A DNA stretch of 64,000 nt from an uncultured Oscillospiraceae bacterium (GCA_944386055.1 CALWZP010000003.1:1-64000), one strand, 5' to 3'. Shown: positions 51,252 to 60,910, counted from the first letter of the stretch. Numbers and translations are program-made. The notes: generated by a model not told the origin, from the letters alone.

Positions 51252-51280
51252 ATTATATGCCCCTCAGCGGGAAAAATCAA
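51252..51280 (-). promoter_or_regulatory. Promoter of mgtE
   Basis: On the minus strand TTGATT (51275-51280) and TATAAT (51252-51257) are 17 bases apart. The -35 sits in the T-rich tail of the lexA terminator. Confidence 0.8.
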
Positions 51281-51310
51281 GGGCGGGTAAGCATTTTACC
51301 CGCCCTTTTT
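51281..51310. terminator. Terminator of lexA
   Basis: GGGCGGGTAA and TTACCCGCCC around GCATT, with T-runs on both sides (TTTTT on plus, TTGATTTTT on minus), 35 bases after the lexA stop. Confidence 0.88.
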
Positions 51311-51345
51311 ACCCGTATTTCACATTTGGAGCCGCATTCGCCCGG

Positions 51346-51960
51346 TCAGTACCGGCGGACCACCGCCACTACCTTGCCGATGATCTGGGCTTGGGTGCCG
51401 TCGATGGGCTCGTAGTCGGGGTTTTCCGGCATCAGCCACACCTGCCCGCCCTGGATGCGCAGGGTCTTGACGGTGGCCTCGTCCTCGAACAGGGCCACCA
51501 CAATCTCGCCGCTGCGGGCCTGCTGCTGCCGGTGGACCACCACCAGGTCCCCGGGGAGGATGCCGGCATACAGCATGGACTCCCCCCGTACCTGCAGGGC
51601 GAAGTGCTCCCCCTCCAGCCCGCCGGTGTCGAAGGTGAGGTAGTCCTCGATGCACTCCTCCGCCAGAATGGGGGAGCCGGCGGCCACATTGCCCACCACG
51701 GGCACCCGGTCCCGCTGTCCGTGCTCCTCCTCCGCCACCGGATGGGGGGCGTCGGCCAGGGTGATGGCCCGGGTCTTCCCCTCCGCCTTCACCAGCACGC
51801 CGGCCTCCTCCAGCCCCTTCAGGTGGAAGTGGACGGTGGAGGAAGAGCGAAGCCCCACCGCCGTGCCGATCTCCCGCACCGAGGGGGGATATCCCTTCTC
51901 CGCGGTAAAGGATCGGATGAACGCATAGATCTGCTGCTGCTTGGGGGTGAGTTGCCTCAT
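51346..51960 (-). CDS. lexA: SOS repressor LexA
   Basis: A 204-residue repressor of the DNA-damage response. An N-terminal winged helix (YPPSVREIGTAVGLRSSSTV) is followed by the autoproteolytic domain: cleavage site A94-G95 in NVAAGSP, catalytic serine S128 in RGESML, and lysine K165 in EATVKTLR. All are intact. The promoter carries a LexA box at 52025-52038, so it represses itself; the small gene at 45024 has matching boxes. Confidence 0.97.
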   Translation of the reverse strand: MRQLTPKQQQIYAFIRSFTAEKGYPPSVREIGTAVGLRSSSTVHFHLKGLEEAGVLVKAEGKTRAITLADAPHPVAEEEHGQRDRVPVVGNVAAGSPILAEECIEDYLTFDTGGLEGEHFALQVRGESMLYAGILPGDLVVVHRQQQARSGEIVVALFEDEATVKTLRIQGGQVWLMPENPDYEPIDGTQAQIIGKVVAVVRRY

Positions 51961-51998
51961 AAAACCGCTCCTCCCGGGCCCTGTGGGGCTTTTTTGTC

Positions 51999-52038
51999 AG
52001 TGTATCATATGCCGCCCCGTTTGTCAAACATTTGTTCC
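51999..52038 (-). promoter_or_regulatory. lexA promoter with LexA box
   Basis: On the minus strand TTGACA (52022-52027) and TACACT (51999-52004) are 17 bases apart. GGAACAAATGTTTG (52025-52038) overlaps the -35. The box and the -35 lie inside the last codons of the MATE gene. Confidence 0.88.
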
Positions 52039-53430
52039 AGTGCCTGACTCCCCGGGATGCCCCAGCTGCTCCGCCCGGCGGCGGAGGATGCGGGGCAGGG
52101 TGAGGCAAAACAGCGTTCCGGTGGTGGCGGCGGCCAAGAAGTCTGCTGCCGGCTCCGCCAGGAAGACGGCAAACACCTTGTCGTTAAAGAAGTTGGGCAG
52201 GATGTAGATCAGGGGGATGAGCAGGATGATCTTGCGCAGCAGAGCCAGGAACAGAGAGATCTTGGCCTGCCCCAGCGCCACGAAGGTCTGCTGGCAGGCG
52301 AACTGGATGCCCATCATGAACAGACAGCCGGTATACAGCCGCAGGGTCCAGGTGGCGATCTCTACCAGCTCCGGCTCGTCGTTGAACAGGGCCACGAACA
52401 CCCCGGGGAACAGCTGGATGGCCCCCCAGGAGACAAAGCTGAAGATCAGAGCGCTGACGAACAGCAGGCGGAAGGTCCGCTTCACCCGGTCCAGATTGCC
52501 GGTGCCGTAGTTGAAGCCGATGATGGGCTGCGCCCCCTGAGCCAGGCCCTGGAACAGCATGGAGAACACCTGCATCACGCTGGAGCAGATGGTCATGGCC
52601 CCCACCGCCGGGTTGCCGCCGTAGAGCTTCAGGGAGGAGTTGAAGGCGATGTTCACCAGGCTCTCGGTGGACTGCATGATGAAGGGGGAGACGCCCAGGG
52701 CCAGCACCGGGGCCAGCACGCCCCAGCGCAGGCGGAAATACCGCCGCTGGATGCGCAGCTGGGTGCGCTTCCCCACGAGAAAGCGCACCACCCACACGGC
52801 GGACACCGCCTGGGCGATGACGGTGGCCAGGGCGGCCCCCTGCACCCCCATGCCAAAGCCGAAGATGAACACCGGGTCCAGCACGATGTTGATGACGGCG
52901 CCGATGATCACCGTGGCCATGGCAGTGGTGGAAAAGCCCTGGGAGGTGATGAAGTAGTTCAGCCCCAGGGACAGCTCCACGAAGATGGTGCCCAGCAGGT
53001 AGATGGTGAGGTAGTCCGTGGCGTAGCCGATGGTCTCCTCGGTGGCGCCGAAGAGATAGAGCATGGGCTCCTGGATCAGGAGGAACACCGCCGTCACCGC
53101 CGCCGAGAGCAGGATGAGGAGCATGGTGCAGTTGCCCAAAATGGACTCGGCCAGGTCGTGCTTCCCCTCCCCCATGCGCACCACCGCCCGGGAGGCGCCC
53201 CCCATGCCCACCAGGGCGGAGACGGCGGAGACGAACATGATCACCGGGAAGCACACCCCCAGGCCGGTGAGGGCCAGATCCCCCACCCCCTGGATGTGGC
53301 CGATGTACATCCGGTCCACGATGTTGTACAGGGCGTTCACCAGCTGGGCGGTCACCGTGGGCAGGGCCAGCCGCAGCAGCAGCGGCCCGATGGGGTCGCG
53401 GCCCAGGTCATTGACCCGTTTTTCAGCCAT
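52024..53430 (-). CDS. MATE family efflux transporter
   Basis: A 468-residue membrane protein with about twelve hydrophobic segments in two homologous halves, beginning DPIGPLLLRLALPTVTAQLV, with GMGVQGAALATVIAQ and QGAQPIIGFNYG as family motifs. It exports organic cations, drugs or metabolites in exchange for Na+ or H+. It follows an HD protein gene by 5 bases on the same strand. Its 3' end carries the lexA promoter, so its transcription may affect lexA. Confidence 0.93.
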   Translation of the reverse strand: MAEKRVNDLGRDPIGPLLLRLALPTVTAQLVNALYNIVDRMYIGHIQGVGDLALTGLGVCFPVIMFVSAVSALVGMGGASRAVVRMGEGKHDLAESILGNCTMLLILLSAAVTAVFLLIQEPMLYLFGATEETIGYATDYLTIYLLGTIFVELSLGLNYFITSQGFSTTAMATVIIGAVINIVLDPVFIFGFGMGVQGAALATVIAQAVSAVWVVRFLVGKRTQLRIQRRYFRLRWGVLAPVLALGVSPFIMQSTESLVNIAFNSSLKLYGGNPAVGAMTICSSVMQVFSMLFQGLAQGAQPIIGFNYGTGNLDRVKRTFRLLFVSALIFSFVSWGAIQLFPGVFVALFNDEPELVEIATWTLRLYTGCLFMMGIQFACQQTFVALGQAKISLFLALLRKIILLIPLIYILPNFFNDKVFAVFLAEPAADFLAAATTGTLFCLTLPRILRRRAEQLGHPGESGTGTNV

Positions 53431-53435
53431 GGGGC

Positions 53436-54020
53436 TTATTCATCTCCCTCTAAGAAATAGCTGGCCTCCATGTCCGCCACAGACAGGGCGAAGGCCAGGG
53501 GGTATTTCTGCAGGGCCTGCCCCACGGTGCGGTTGTCCTCGGGGCCGGAGAAGCCCATGTGCCAGCGGATGGCCATGGCCTCCTCCCGGGTGAGGCGGAC
53601 GAAGCCGTTGACGATGTACACGCTCTTCTCCCCGTGACCGTAGGGCAGCGGGTCGTCGAAGGTGTAGGAGGGGACCTTTTCCCACTGTCCGGTGGCGTCG
53701 TTTTTCACATTGCGGAAGGTCTTTTTATAGCAGCCGATCTTGCACGCGTCGTGGAGCAGGGCCACCAGGGCCACCGACTCGGGGGAGTACTCCATGCCGT
53801 ACAGCTCCTGGACCCGCTCCCGCTCCAGATAGGCGGCCAGACAGTGGTAGACATTCAGGGAGTGCTCGCACAGTCCCCCCTCACAGGCCAGATGGTACCG
53901 GGCGGAGGCGGGGGCGGTGAAGAAGTCGCTCCTGTTTTCCAGGAAATCCAGCAGCTTGTCGCTGCCCTCCCGGGTGATGTTGGCTTTGTAGATCTCGATG
54001 AATTCCTCTTTGCAGGACAT
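53436..54020 (-). CDS. HD domain hydrolase
   Basis: A 194-residue HD-type phosphohydrolase. The first histidine is in GGLCEHSLNVYHCLAAYL, the HD pair in LVALLHDACKIGCYKK, and a later histidine in MAIRWHMGFSGPED. These are the ligands for a binuclear metal centre. The substrate is unknown. It opens a two-gene unit with the MATE transporter, spaced by 5 bases. Confidence 0.87.
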   Translation of the reverse strand: MSCKEEFIEIYKANITREGSDKLLDFLENRSDFFTAPASARYHLACEGGLCEHSLNVYHCLAAYLERERVQELYGMEYSPESVALVALLHDACKIGCYKKTFRNVKNDATGQWEKVPSYTFDDPLPYGHGEKSVYIVNGFVRLTREEAMAIRWHMGFSGPEDNRTVGQALQKYPLAFALSVADMEASYFLEGDE

Positions 54021-54112
54021 GGTGACGCCCTCCTGTATTTCTGTAATGATGTCCGGCAGCCCGCCGGCATGAAAAGCTTATGACAAAAGCGGAACGAAAG
54101 ACCGCCCCGACG

Positions 54113-55369
54113 CTACCCCGCCTGAACGACAAGGGCGCGGTACTCCTCCGCCGGGGCCACCCGCCCCACCGCGGACAGGGACAGCCCGGACCGGCGAAAC
54201 AGCGTCTGGGCCAGATCCCGCACCCCCTCCGCCGTCACGGCGTCATAGGCCTGGAGCAGCTGCTCCGGCGTGGGCACCCGGCCCAGCAGAAGGAGAGAGC
54301 GCCCCAGATGCCCCATCCGGGCCTGGACGGATTCCAGGCCCATGAGGAGGCTGGCCTTGCTCTGCTCCCGGGTGCGGTCCAGCTCCTCCTGTGTGGGCCC
54401 GTGGTCGGCCAGGCGGTCCACCACCTCCAGAATGGTGGCCAGGGCCTGAGCCTCGGATTCCCGGCTCAGGGCGGCGTAGATGCCCAGCAGCCCGATGTCC
54501 GCATGGCCGGCGTAATAGGAGTAGACGGAATAGCACAGCCCCCGCTTCTCCCGCACCTCCTGGAACAGGCGGGAGGACATGCCGCCCCCCAGCAGATTGG
54601 TCAGCAGCATCAGCTCGTACCGCCGGGGACTGTCCCAGTCGGGGGCTGGAAAGGCCAGCGTCAGGTGATTCTGCTCGATGGCCTTGCGCCGCACGGTGAA
54701 CGCGGGGGTATAGGCCACAGGCCCCGCCGTGGGGGCGGGCCGCTCCGGCAGGGCGGAGAACCGGTCCCGCAGGGCGCGCACCGCGTCCCTGGAAAAGCTG
54801 CCCGTCAGGGCCACCACGATGGCGTGGGAGCAGTAATGCCGCTCCCGGTAATCCTGCAGCCAGGGGCCGTCCATCTTCTCCAGGGTGCCCCGCCGGCCCA
54901 GAATGGGCCGGGCCAGGGCGCTGCCCCGGTATACCGCGGCGGCCAGCCGCTCGGAGCACAGATCCTCGGGGGTGTCCTCGTACATGTCGATCTCCTCCAG
55001 GATCACCCCCCGCTCGGTGACCAGATCCTCCTGGGCGAAGCGGGAGGAGAAGAACATGTCGCACAGCAGGTCCATCCCCCGGGCCAGATGGCGGTCCAGG
55101 CAGCGCAGGTAAAAGCAGGTGCTCTCCTTGGTGGTGTAGGCGTTCACCTGTCCCCCCAGCTCGTCCATCTCCATGGCCAGCTGCTGGGCGGTGCGGCGGG
55201 CGGTGCCCTTGAAGGTCATGTGCTCGATGAAGTGGGCCGCTCCGCTCTCCCCCGCCTTCTCATGGCGGGAGCCGGTGCCCACAAAAATGCCCAGGGCGGC
55301 GGTGCGCACGCCGGGGATCTTCTCCGTCAGGATGCGCACGCCGTTGGGCAGGGTGATGGTCTGATGCAT
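54113..55369 (-). CDS. M16 family zinc peptidase
   Basis: A 418-residue pitrilysin-type metallopeptidase. The inverted zinc motif HFIEHMTFKG (HxxEH) lies near residue 46, and the downstream glutamate is in ERGVILEEIDMYEDTPED. The C-terminal half carries the RLFQEVREKRGLCYSVYSYY substrate motif. It is close to YmxG/PepR-like processing peptidases of Firmicutes and likely acts in the cytoplasm, as it has no signal peptide. Start 55369 is where the family begins; the open frame extends further without meaning. Confidence 0.93.
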   Translation of the reverse strand: MHQTITLPNGVRILTEKIPGVRTAALGIFVGTGSRHEKAGESGAAHFIEHMTFKGTARRTAQQLAMEMDELGGQVNAYTTKESTCFYLRCLDRHLARGMDLLCDMFFSSRFAQEDLVTERGVILEEIDMYEDTPEDLCSERLAAAVYRGSALARPILGRRGTLEKMDGPWLQDYRERHYCSHAIVVALTGSFSRDAVRALRDRFSALPERPAPTAGPVAYTPAFTVRRKAIEQNHLTLAFPAPDWDSPRRYELMLLTNLLGGGMSSRLFQEVREKRGLCYSVYSYYAGHADIGLLGIYAALSRESEAQALATILEVVDRLADHGPTQEELDRTREQSKASLLMGLESVQARMGHLGRSLLLLGRVPTPEQLLQAYDAVTAEGVRDLAQTLFRRSGLSLSAVGRVAPAEEYRALVVQAG

Positions 55370-55488
55370 GGCTCGGCCTCTTTCCTTGAGAATACAGGGA
55401 CAGTATAGCACACTCCGCCGCCCGGGTCCATCACCCGGCGGACAAAAAAATCCCGCCCCGGCGGGGGCGGGCGGGGAGGGTGCGGGGA

Positions 55489-55818
55489 TCACCGCTGATT
55501 CTGCTCCTGCATCAGGCGGATGCTCTGGGCCACCAGCTCCCGCTGGTCCCGGGACAGAGCGCGGTAGCTGGCCACCAGAGACTGCTCCTCCTGGGACAGG
55601 TGCATGGGCGGCCGGGGATCGTCGGTGAGGCCCACCAGATAATCCATGCTGAGATTGAATTTCCGGGCAAACTGGACCAAGAGATCCACGGTGATCTCGT
55701 TTCGCCCGGTCATATAGTGGCTCATCATGGACTCGGTGACATGGAATTCCTTCGCCAGGGCTTTTTGCTTGAGATCATGGTCGGTGATCCAGTCTTTCAT
55801 CCTTGACCCATAGTGCAT
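55489..55818 (-). CDS. XRE family regulator
   Basis: A 109-residue cytoplasmic regulator: helix-turn-helix in residues 10-70 (DLKQKALAKEFHVTESMMSH, then FARKFNLSMDYLVGL) and a helical tail (LSQEEQSLVASYRALSRDQR) likely used for dimerisation. AGAGGTGAG lies 4-12 bases before ATG 55818. It is preceded by a distinctly AT-rich region of 150 bases and then repeat DNA, so the gene may be of different origin from its neighbours. Confidence 0.85.
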   Translation of the reverse strand: MHYGSRMKDWITDHDLKQKALAKEFHVTESMMSHYMTGRNEITVDLLVQFARKFNLSMDYLVGLTDDPRPPMHLSQEEQSLVASYRALSRDQRELVAQSIRLMQEQNQR

Positions 55819-55960
55819 GACGCTCACCTCTGGGTCAAGTATTTATGAATCGACAATTAAAATGCCTATAATTGCGAAATACTATATTTTTCTTTTTATA
55901 TGACAAAATTCGACATGTTTCGATTGCAAATAATTATATAATAAGTGAGCGCAAAGGGCC
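55819..55960. promoter_or_regulatory. AT-rich control region of the XRE gene
   Basis: An AT-rich island in GC-rich DNA. On the minus strand TTGTCA (55901-55906) and TAGTAT (55879-55884) are 16 bases apart. Upstream, TCGACATGTTTCGA (55910-55923) is an inverted repeat with TCGA arms, a possible operator. Confidence 0.55.
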
Positions 55961-56007
55961 TGGGCTGGTTTTTCTCCTGTGGGCTTTTTGCCGGACTACC
56001 GGACTGA

Positions 56008-56466
56008 CCTTTTGTTTCGCCTGAGGGCGAGGTCCTTTCTGCGCGCGCAGAAAGGAACCAAAGACGCGCTTAAGAACCGGATGGTTCTTAAGAATCTCCT
56101 TTCATGGTGACCTGAGGGCGGGTGCCATTCCCCTCGGCGCATCAAAATCGCATGGACTCTCTCCCGCCTGCTGCCGCCCCCTGGCGGGAATCGTTGCCTT
56201 GGTGCTCCCGACGGGGGAGCGCCTCACCATGGCGGGGACCTGCGGGCGGGGCGCAGAATGCGGGCGGGTCTGGGAAGCGCCCCTACAAAGGGGCCGGGAG
56301 CGGCGGGTATGATCGTCCAAGCCCCCTTGAAAAGGGGGCTGTCGCCGCCAAAGGCGGTGACTGGGGGTTTCTCGTCTCCTGCCGGGGCACGGAGAGAGAC
56401 GGAGGAAGAAACCCTCCGTCACGGCTTCGCCGTGCCACCTCCCTTTTCAAAGAAGGTTTTTGAAAC
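56008..56466 (-). repeat. Composite hairpin repeat B, copy 4
   Basis: Inverted full copy of the repeat at 196-655 and the closest to it: the hairpin is CTTAAGAACC...GGTTCTTAAG (56068-56092) and the next is built on TTTCTGCGCGCGCAGAAA. It keeps the AGCCCCCTTGAAAAGGGGGCT and CACGGCTTCGCCGTG stems. It abuts an inverted module A at 56466. Confidence 0.85.
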
Positions 56467-56590
56467 GCCCCCGAACCGATGGCGCGCAGCGCCGAGGCTG
56501 CCGGGGCATCGGTCAAACGCTGAGGTCTTCGACCCGCAGCCCAAGCCGTCGTCCGAACGCGGAGAGCCTTCGCTCCCCACTCCACCGCTC
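56466..56590. repeat. Repeat module A, inverted
   Basis: Matches the first 125 bases of the window on the opposite strand with few changes. Here it joins repeat B directly, without the extra palindrome segment seen at 126-195. Confidence 0.75.
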
Positions 56591-56819
56591 CGCCCGGTGG
56601 CAAGTGCCAAGGCAGGCGCACTTCGCGGGGGCAGACGGTCCTGACCACCGCCCGAGCCAGGCCCCAGTGGGCCGGGAGAGGGAGCGTGCGCCATTCGATC
56701 CCCTCGCGCCGATCGTGACCGCCGGGCTGCCGTTGCGGGTCCCCCGTCCCCCGTCAATGGGGGTTCTCAGGGGGAGCGGGGCGTGAGGAGACCCGCCCGC
56801 AGCGCAGCGGAGGGCGCGG
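56591..56819. other. Non-coding stretch between repeat modules
   Basis: GC-rich sequence with no believable gene and no second copy noticed in the window. It contains short inverted repeats such as AGGGAGCGTGCGCC and CCGGGCTGCCG-type arms but no clear signal. Confidence 0.5.
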
Positions 56820-57010
56820 TCTCCGTGCCCGCGCCCCCTGAGCGCGTCTTTGCCTCCTTTCTCCGCGCGGAGAAAGGAGGTCGCCCGCAGGCGAAATTTC
56901 TTCTAAACCCACCCACCGCCCAATTTCGGGATAGGGGCGAAGCCCCTATGACCCCCGTGAGGGCAAAGCCCCCACACCTCCGGGCGGGTCTGGGACCCGC
57001 CCCTACGAAA
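56820..57010. repeat. Repeat module C, inverted, with small palindrome
   Basis: Opposite-strand relative of 5347-5545: CGCGCCCCCTGAG, GGCGAAATTTCTTCTAAA, CCGCCCAATTTCGGGATAGG, AAAGCCCCCACACCTCCGGG. It ends with the palindrome CGGGTCTGGGACCCGCCCCT. Confidence 0.75.
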
Positions 57011-57034
57011 GGGCGAGAACGGTGGTCTCGATCG

Positions 57035-57185
57035 CCTAAGCCCCCTTGAAAAGGGGGCTGTCGCCGCCAAAGGCGGTGACTGGGGGTTTCTCGTCTCCTG
57101 CCGGGGCCGCGGAGAGGGTCGGAGGAAGAAACCCTCCGTCACGGCTTCGCCGTGCCACCTCCCTTTTCAAGGGAGGTTTTTGGGG
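57035..57185 (-). repeat. Composite hairpin repeat B, short copy 5
   Basis: Holds only the first part of repeat B: AGCCCCCTTGAAAAGGGGGC, the GGCGGTGACTGGGGGTTTCT region, CACGGCTTCGCCGTG and CCTCCCTTTTCAAGGGAGGT. The rest is missing and module C takes its place. It lies about 50 bases from the gap terminator. Confidence 0.85.
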
Positions 57186-57234
57186 GAGCGGGGGGATTGT
57201 GGTATCCCGCAGGCGAAGAGGAGCATACAAAAAG

Positions 57235-57273
57235 CAAAAATCGGGCCTGCCGCACGATCCTGCGGCAGGCCCG
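57235..57273 (-). terminator. Terminator of gap
   Basis: CGGGCCTGCCGCA and its complement around CGATCC; on the minus strand ATTTTTGCTTTTT follows. Confidence 0.9.
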
Positions 57274-57288
57274 AAGAAAGCAGACTGC

Positions 57289-58509
<1,221 letters not shown>

Positions 58510-58591
58510 TCATACTATCGAAAACGGACAGAGAAAAACTGCCGCCGAAGACGGTGCAGGCCAGCGGGACAGGGAGAAGGAGGAGAGGCCC

Positions 58592-59653
58592 ATGGAACAC
58601 AGAGAGGATGCCAGGCTGGACGCCATCCCCTTCCCGGCGTTCATCCTCCGGGACGGCCGGCCGGAGTCCGGGAACCGGGCGGCCCGGGAGATGTTCCCCG
58701 GCTGGCAGCCCGGCGGCCTTCCCGCCGCGCTGGAGCAGCTGCTGGGCGAAGCGGAGGACCCGTCCGCCGGGCTGGCGGGCTGCTGCATGGCGGAGGGGAA
58801 GGACTGCCAGGTGACCCTTTCCCCCCGGACGGAGGGGGAGCAGCTGCTGTGCGTGGTGCCCCGGGGACCCGGGGCCGGCGGCCCCGCGCTGGAGCAGCTG
58901 GGGAGCCAGCTGCGGGAGTGCCTGGGGGAGCTGCACCTGTCCGCCCAGCGGCTGGGCCAGCCCCTGGAACAGCTGCAGGACCGGCGGTGGGACGGCGCAT
59001 ACTTCACCCTGCAGCGCGGGCTGTACCGCCTGTTGCGGATGACCCGGCATCTGGAGCTGCTGCAGCAGCTGGACCAGGAGCTGCCGGAACAGGGCGCGCT
59101 GGACCTGGCGGATCTGTGTGCGGAGCTGACCGGTCAGGCGGAGGTGCTCTCCCGCCAGGCGGGGGTGGAGCTGTACTATGAGAGCCGCCTGCTCACCCTG
59201 CCCACCCTGGGCAGCGCGCCTCTGCTGGAGATGCTGCTGCTGAATCTGCTCTCCAACGGCATCAAGGCCGCCGGCCGGGGCGGAACGGTGACGCTCCGGC
59301 TGAGCCGGGAGGGGAGAAACGCCGTGCTGGCCGTGGAGGACAGCGGCGGCGCAGGCCAGGCGGATCTGACGGCCCTGTTTCAGGAGGGCGCCTCCCCCCT
59401 GCGGCCCGGCGCCGGACTGGGGCTGGGGCTGACCCTGGTGCGCCGCATTGCCCTGGCCCACGAGGGGACGGTGCTGGCCGTGGGACACGGCGGAGGGACC
59501 CGGGTGACGGTATTTCTCCCCCTGCGGGACGCCGGCGGGGCCCTTTCCCTGCGCACGCCCACCCGGGACGCGGAGGGGGGATTTCCTCCGGTGCTGGTGG
59601 AGCTGTCCGATGTCCTGCCCTCCAGCTGCTACGACTACTCCAACCTGGACTGA
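58592..59653 (+). CDS. Histidine-kinase-like ATPase without a clear phospho-histidine
   Basis: A 353-residue cytoplasmic protein. Residues 1-100 look like a small PAS-type sensor (AIPFPAFILRDGRPESGNRA). A helical pair follows (LRECLGELHLSAQRLGQPLE), then a HATPase domain with N box (LLNLLSNGIKAA), G1 (AVEDSGGA) and G2 (GAGLGLGLTLVRRIALAHEG). The usual HE.RTPL-type phosphorylation box is not found, and no membrane segment or response regulator is adjacent. GGAGGAGAGG precedes ATG 58592. The last 40 residues are a non-conserved tail. Confidence 0.82.
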   Translation: MEHREDARLDAIPFPAFILRDGRPESGNRAAREMFPGWQPGGLPAALEQLLGEAEDPSAGLAGCCMAEGKDCQVTLSPRTEGEQLLCVVPRGPGAGGPALEQLGSQLRECLGELHLSAQRLGQPLEQLQDRRWDGAYFTLQRGLYRLLRMTRHLELLQQLDQELPEQGALDLADLCAELTGQAEVLSRQAGVELYYESRLLTLPTLGSAPLLEMLLLNLLSNGIKAAGRGGTVTLRLSREGRNAVLAVEDSGGAGQADLTALFQEGASPLRPGAGLGLGLTLVRRIALAHEGTVLAVGHGGGTRVTVFLPLRDAGGALSLRTPTRDAEGGFPPVLVELSDVLPSSCYDYSNLD

Positions 59654-59661
59654 CAAGAAGC

Positions 59662-59698
59662 GCAGGCCCCGGAGCACCGCTCCGGGGCCTGCATTTTG
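59662..59698. terminator. Terminator between kinase-like gene and spoIIP
   Basis: GCAGGCCCCGGAGC and GCTCCGGGGCCTGC around ACC, followed by ATTTTG; convergent genes on both sides. Confidence 0.88.
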
Positions 59699-59709
59699 TC
59701 CGCCCGCGG

Positions 59710-60879
59710 TCACCACAGGGTGCCGAACACCTCCGCCGCCGACTGGGCGAACAACCGGGCGGCGGCCAGCGCCTCCTCCAGGGTGTTGCCGTGACTGCCC
59801 ACCTCCACCAGGAGGGAGCCGGTGGTCAGCTGCTGGTTGTAGCGGCCGGCACGCAGGCTGATGGGCCGGGCCAGGGTGGGGCAGTCCTGATTCAGCTGCA
59901 TCTGCAGATGGACCGCCAGGGTCAGATTGTCCCGCCAGCGGTCGTGGGGCAGGCCGTTGTCGTCGGTGCCCATCACCAGCATGACCTGGGCCGCGGCCTC
60001 CCCGCCGGTCTGGGCCATGGTTTTGTAGACGGTGCCGTCCTCCCCCTCCAGGGCGTCCCGGTGGACATCCAGCACGATGCGGATGGAGGGATACTGCTCC
60101 AGCAGGGCCTGCGCCCCCGCCAGGGAGCGGTCGTAGGCCTCATTGTAGCTGGGGTAGTCATACAGAGTGGTGTCGTGGAGGACGGAGAACCCCGCCTCCT
60201 CCAGCACCCGGGCGATCTCCTCCCCCACCCGCACCATGTTGTATCCGGTGTCCAGGGTGCGGTAGGGGTCGGTGGGCTGATAGGCGTCCTCCTCCCCCGT
60301 AGGGGTGTACGCCTCGGTGCCGTGGGTGTGGAGGATGAGGATCTGGGGCCCCTCTTCGGGAAGGGCGATCTCCACCGGCGCCGCGGCCAGGGCGGCCACA
60401 TCCACGCTCTGGCTGGTGGGGTTGGAGATGTATACCCCTTCCGCCTGGTCATAGGACCGGCCGCTGCTGGGGCCCAGGGTCTGGGGGACGGTGTCCTCCG
60501 GCTGGACGGTGGCGGTGGGCTGGGGCTCCTCCCCCTCGGTCTCCCCGCCGGAGGTGGGGGGAGGCTCCTCCTGCCGGGAGAGCAGCCGGTCCACCGCGTC
60601 CTGTCCGGCGTACAGCGCCGGGGATTGGCGCACCACCAGCTGCTGCCAGGGGCTCAGCTGTCCCAGGGCGTTTTCGCTGAGGCAGAGGGGGCCCAGCTCC
60701 GCCTGCAAGGCCCACGCCGCCACGGAGGGACCGCCCCAGACGGCGCGCAGGGCGGCCACCGCGCCGGACAGGTCCGCGGTGAGAGCCACCACCCACAGCG
60801 CCGTCAGCGCCATGCCCAGAGCAAGCCCCCGGCGGAGGACCCCCCATCCCCGGCCGGGCGGTTTTCTTATGCGGCGCAA
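59710..60879 (-). CDS. spoIIP: Stage II sporulation protein P
   Basis: A 389-residue membrane-anchored peptidoglycan hydrolase of the engulfment complex (with SpoIID and SpoIIM). After a basic N-terminus comes one membrane segment (ALGMALTALWVVALTADL); a Pro/Glu-rich linker follows at about 125-165. The catalytic domain has ILILHTHGTEAYTP, IRIVLDVHRDAL and VEVGSHGNTLEEA, holding the zinc-type histidines and glutamate. Start TTG 60879 has GGAGGG 5 bases upstream; ATG 60900 would lie only a few bases from the transcription start predicted by the SigE-like promoter. Confidence 0.93.
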   Translation of the reverse strand: MRRIRKPPGRGWGVLRRGLALGMALTALWVVALTADLSGAVAALRAVWGGPSVAAWALQAELGPLCLSENALGQLSPWQQLVVRQSPALYAGQDAVDRLLSRQEEPPPTSGGETEGEEPQPTATVQPEDTVPQTLGPSSGRSYDQAEGVYISNPTSQSVDVAALAAAPVEIALPEEGPQILILHTHGTEAYTPTGEEDAYQPTDPYRTLDTGYNMVRVGEEIARVLEEAGFSVLHDTTLYDYPSYNEAYDRSLAGAQALLEQYPSIRIVLDVHRDALEGEDGTVYKTMAQTGGEAAAQVMLVMGTDDNGLPHDRWRDNLTLAVHLQMQLNQDCPTLARPISLRAGRYNQQLTTGSLLVEVGSHGNTLEEALAAARLFAQSAAEVFGTLW

Positions 60880-60910
60880 TGCGCTCCCTCCTCTCCCCAT
60901 GCCTGTCCCA

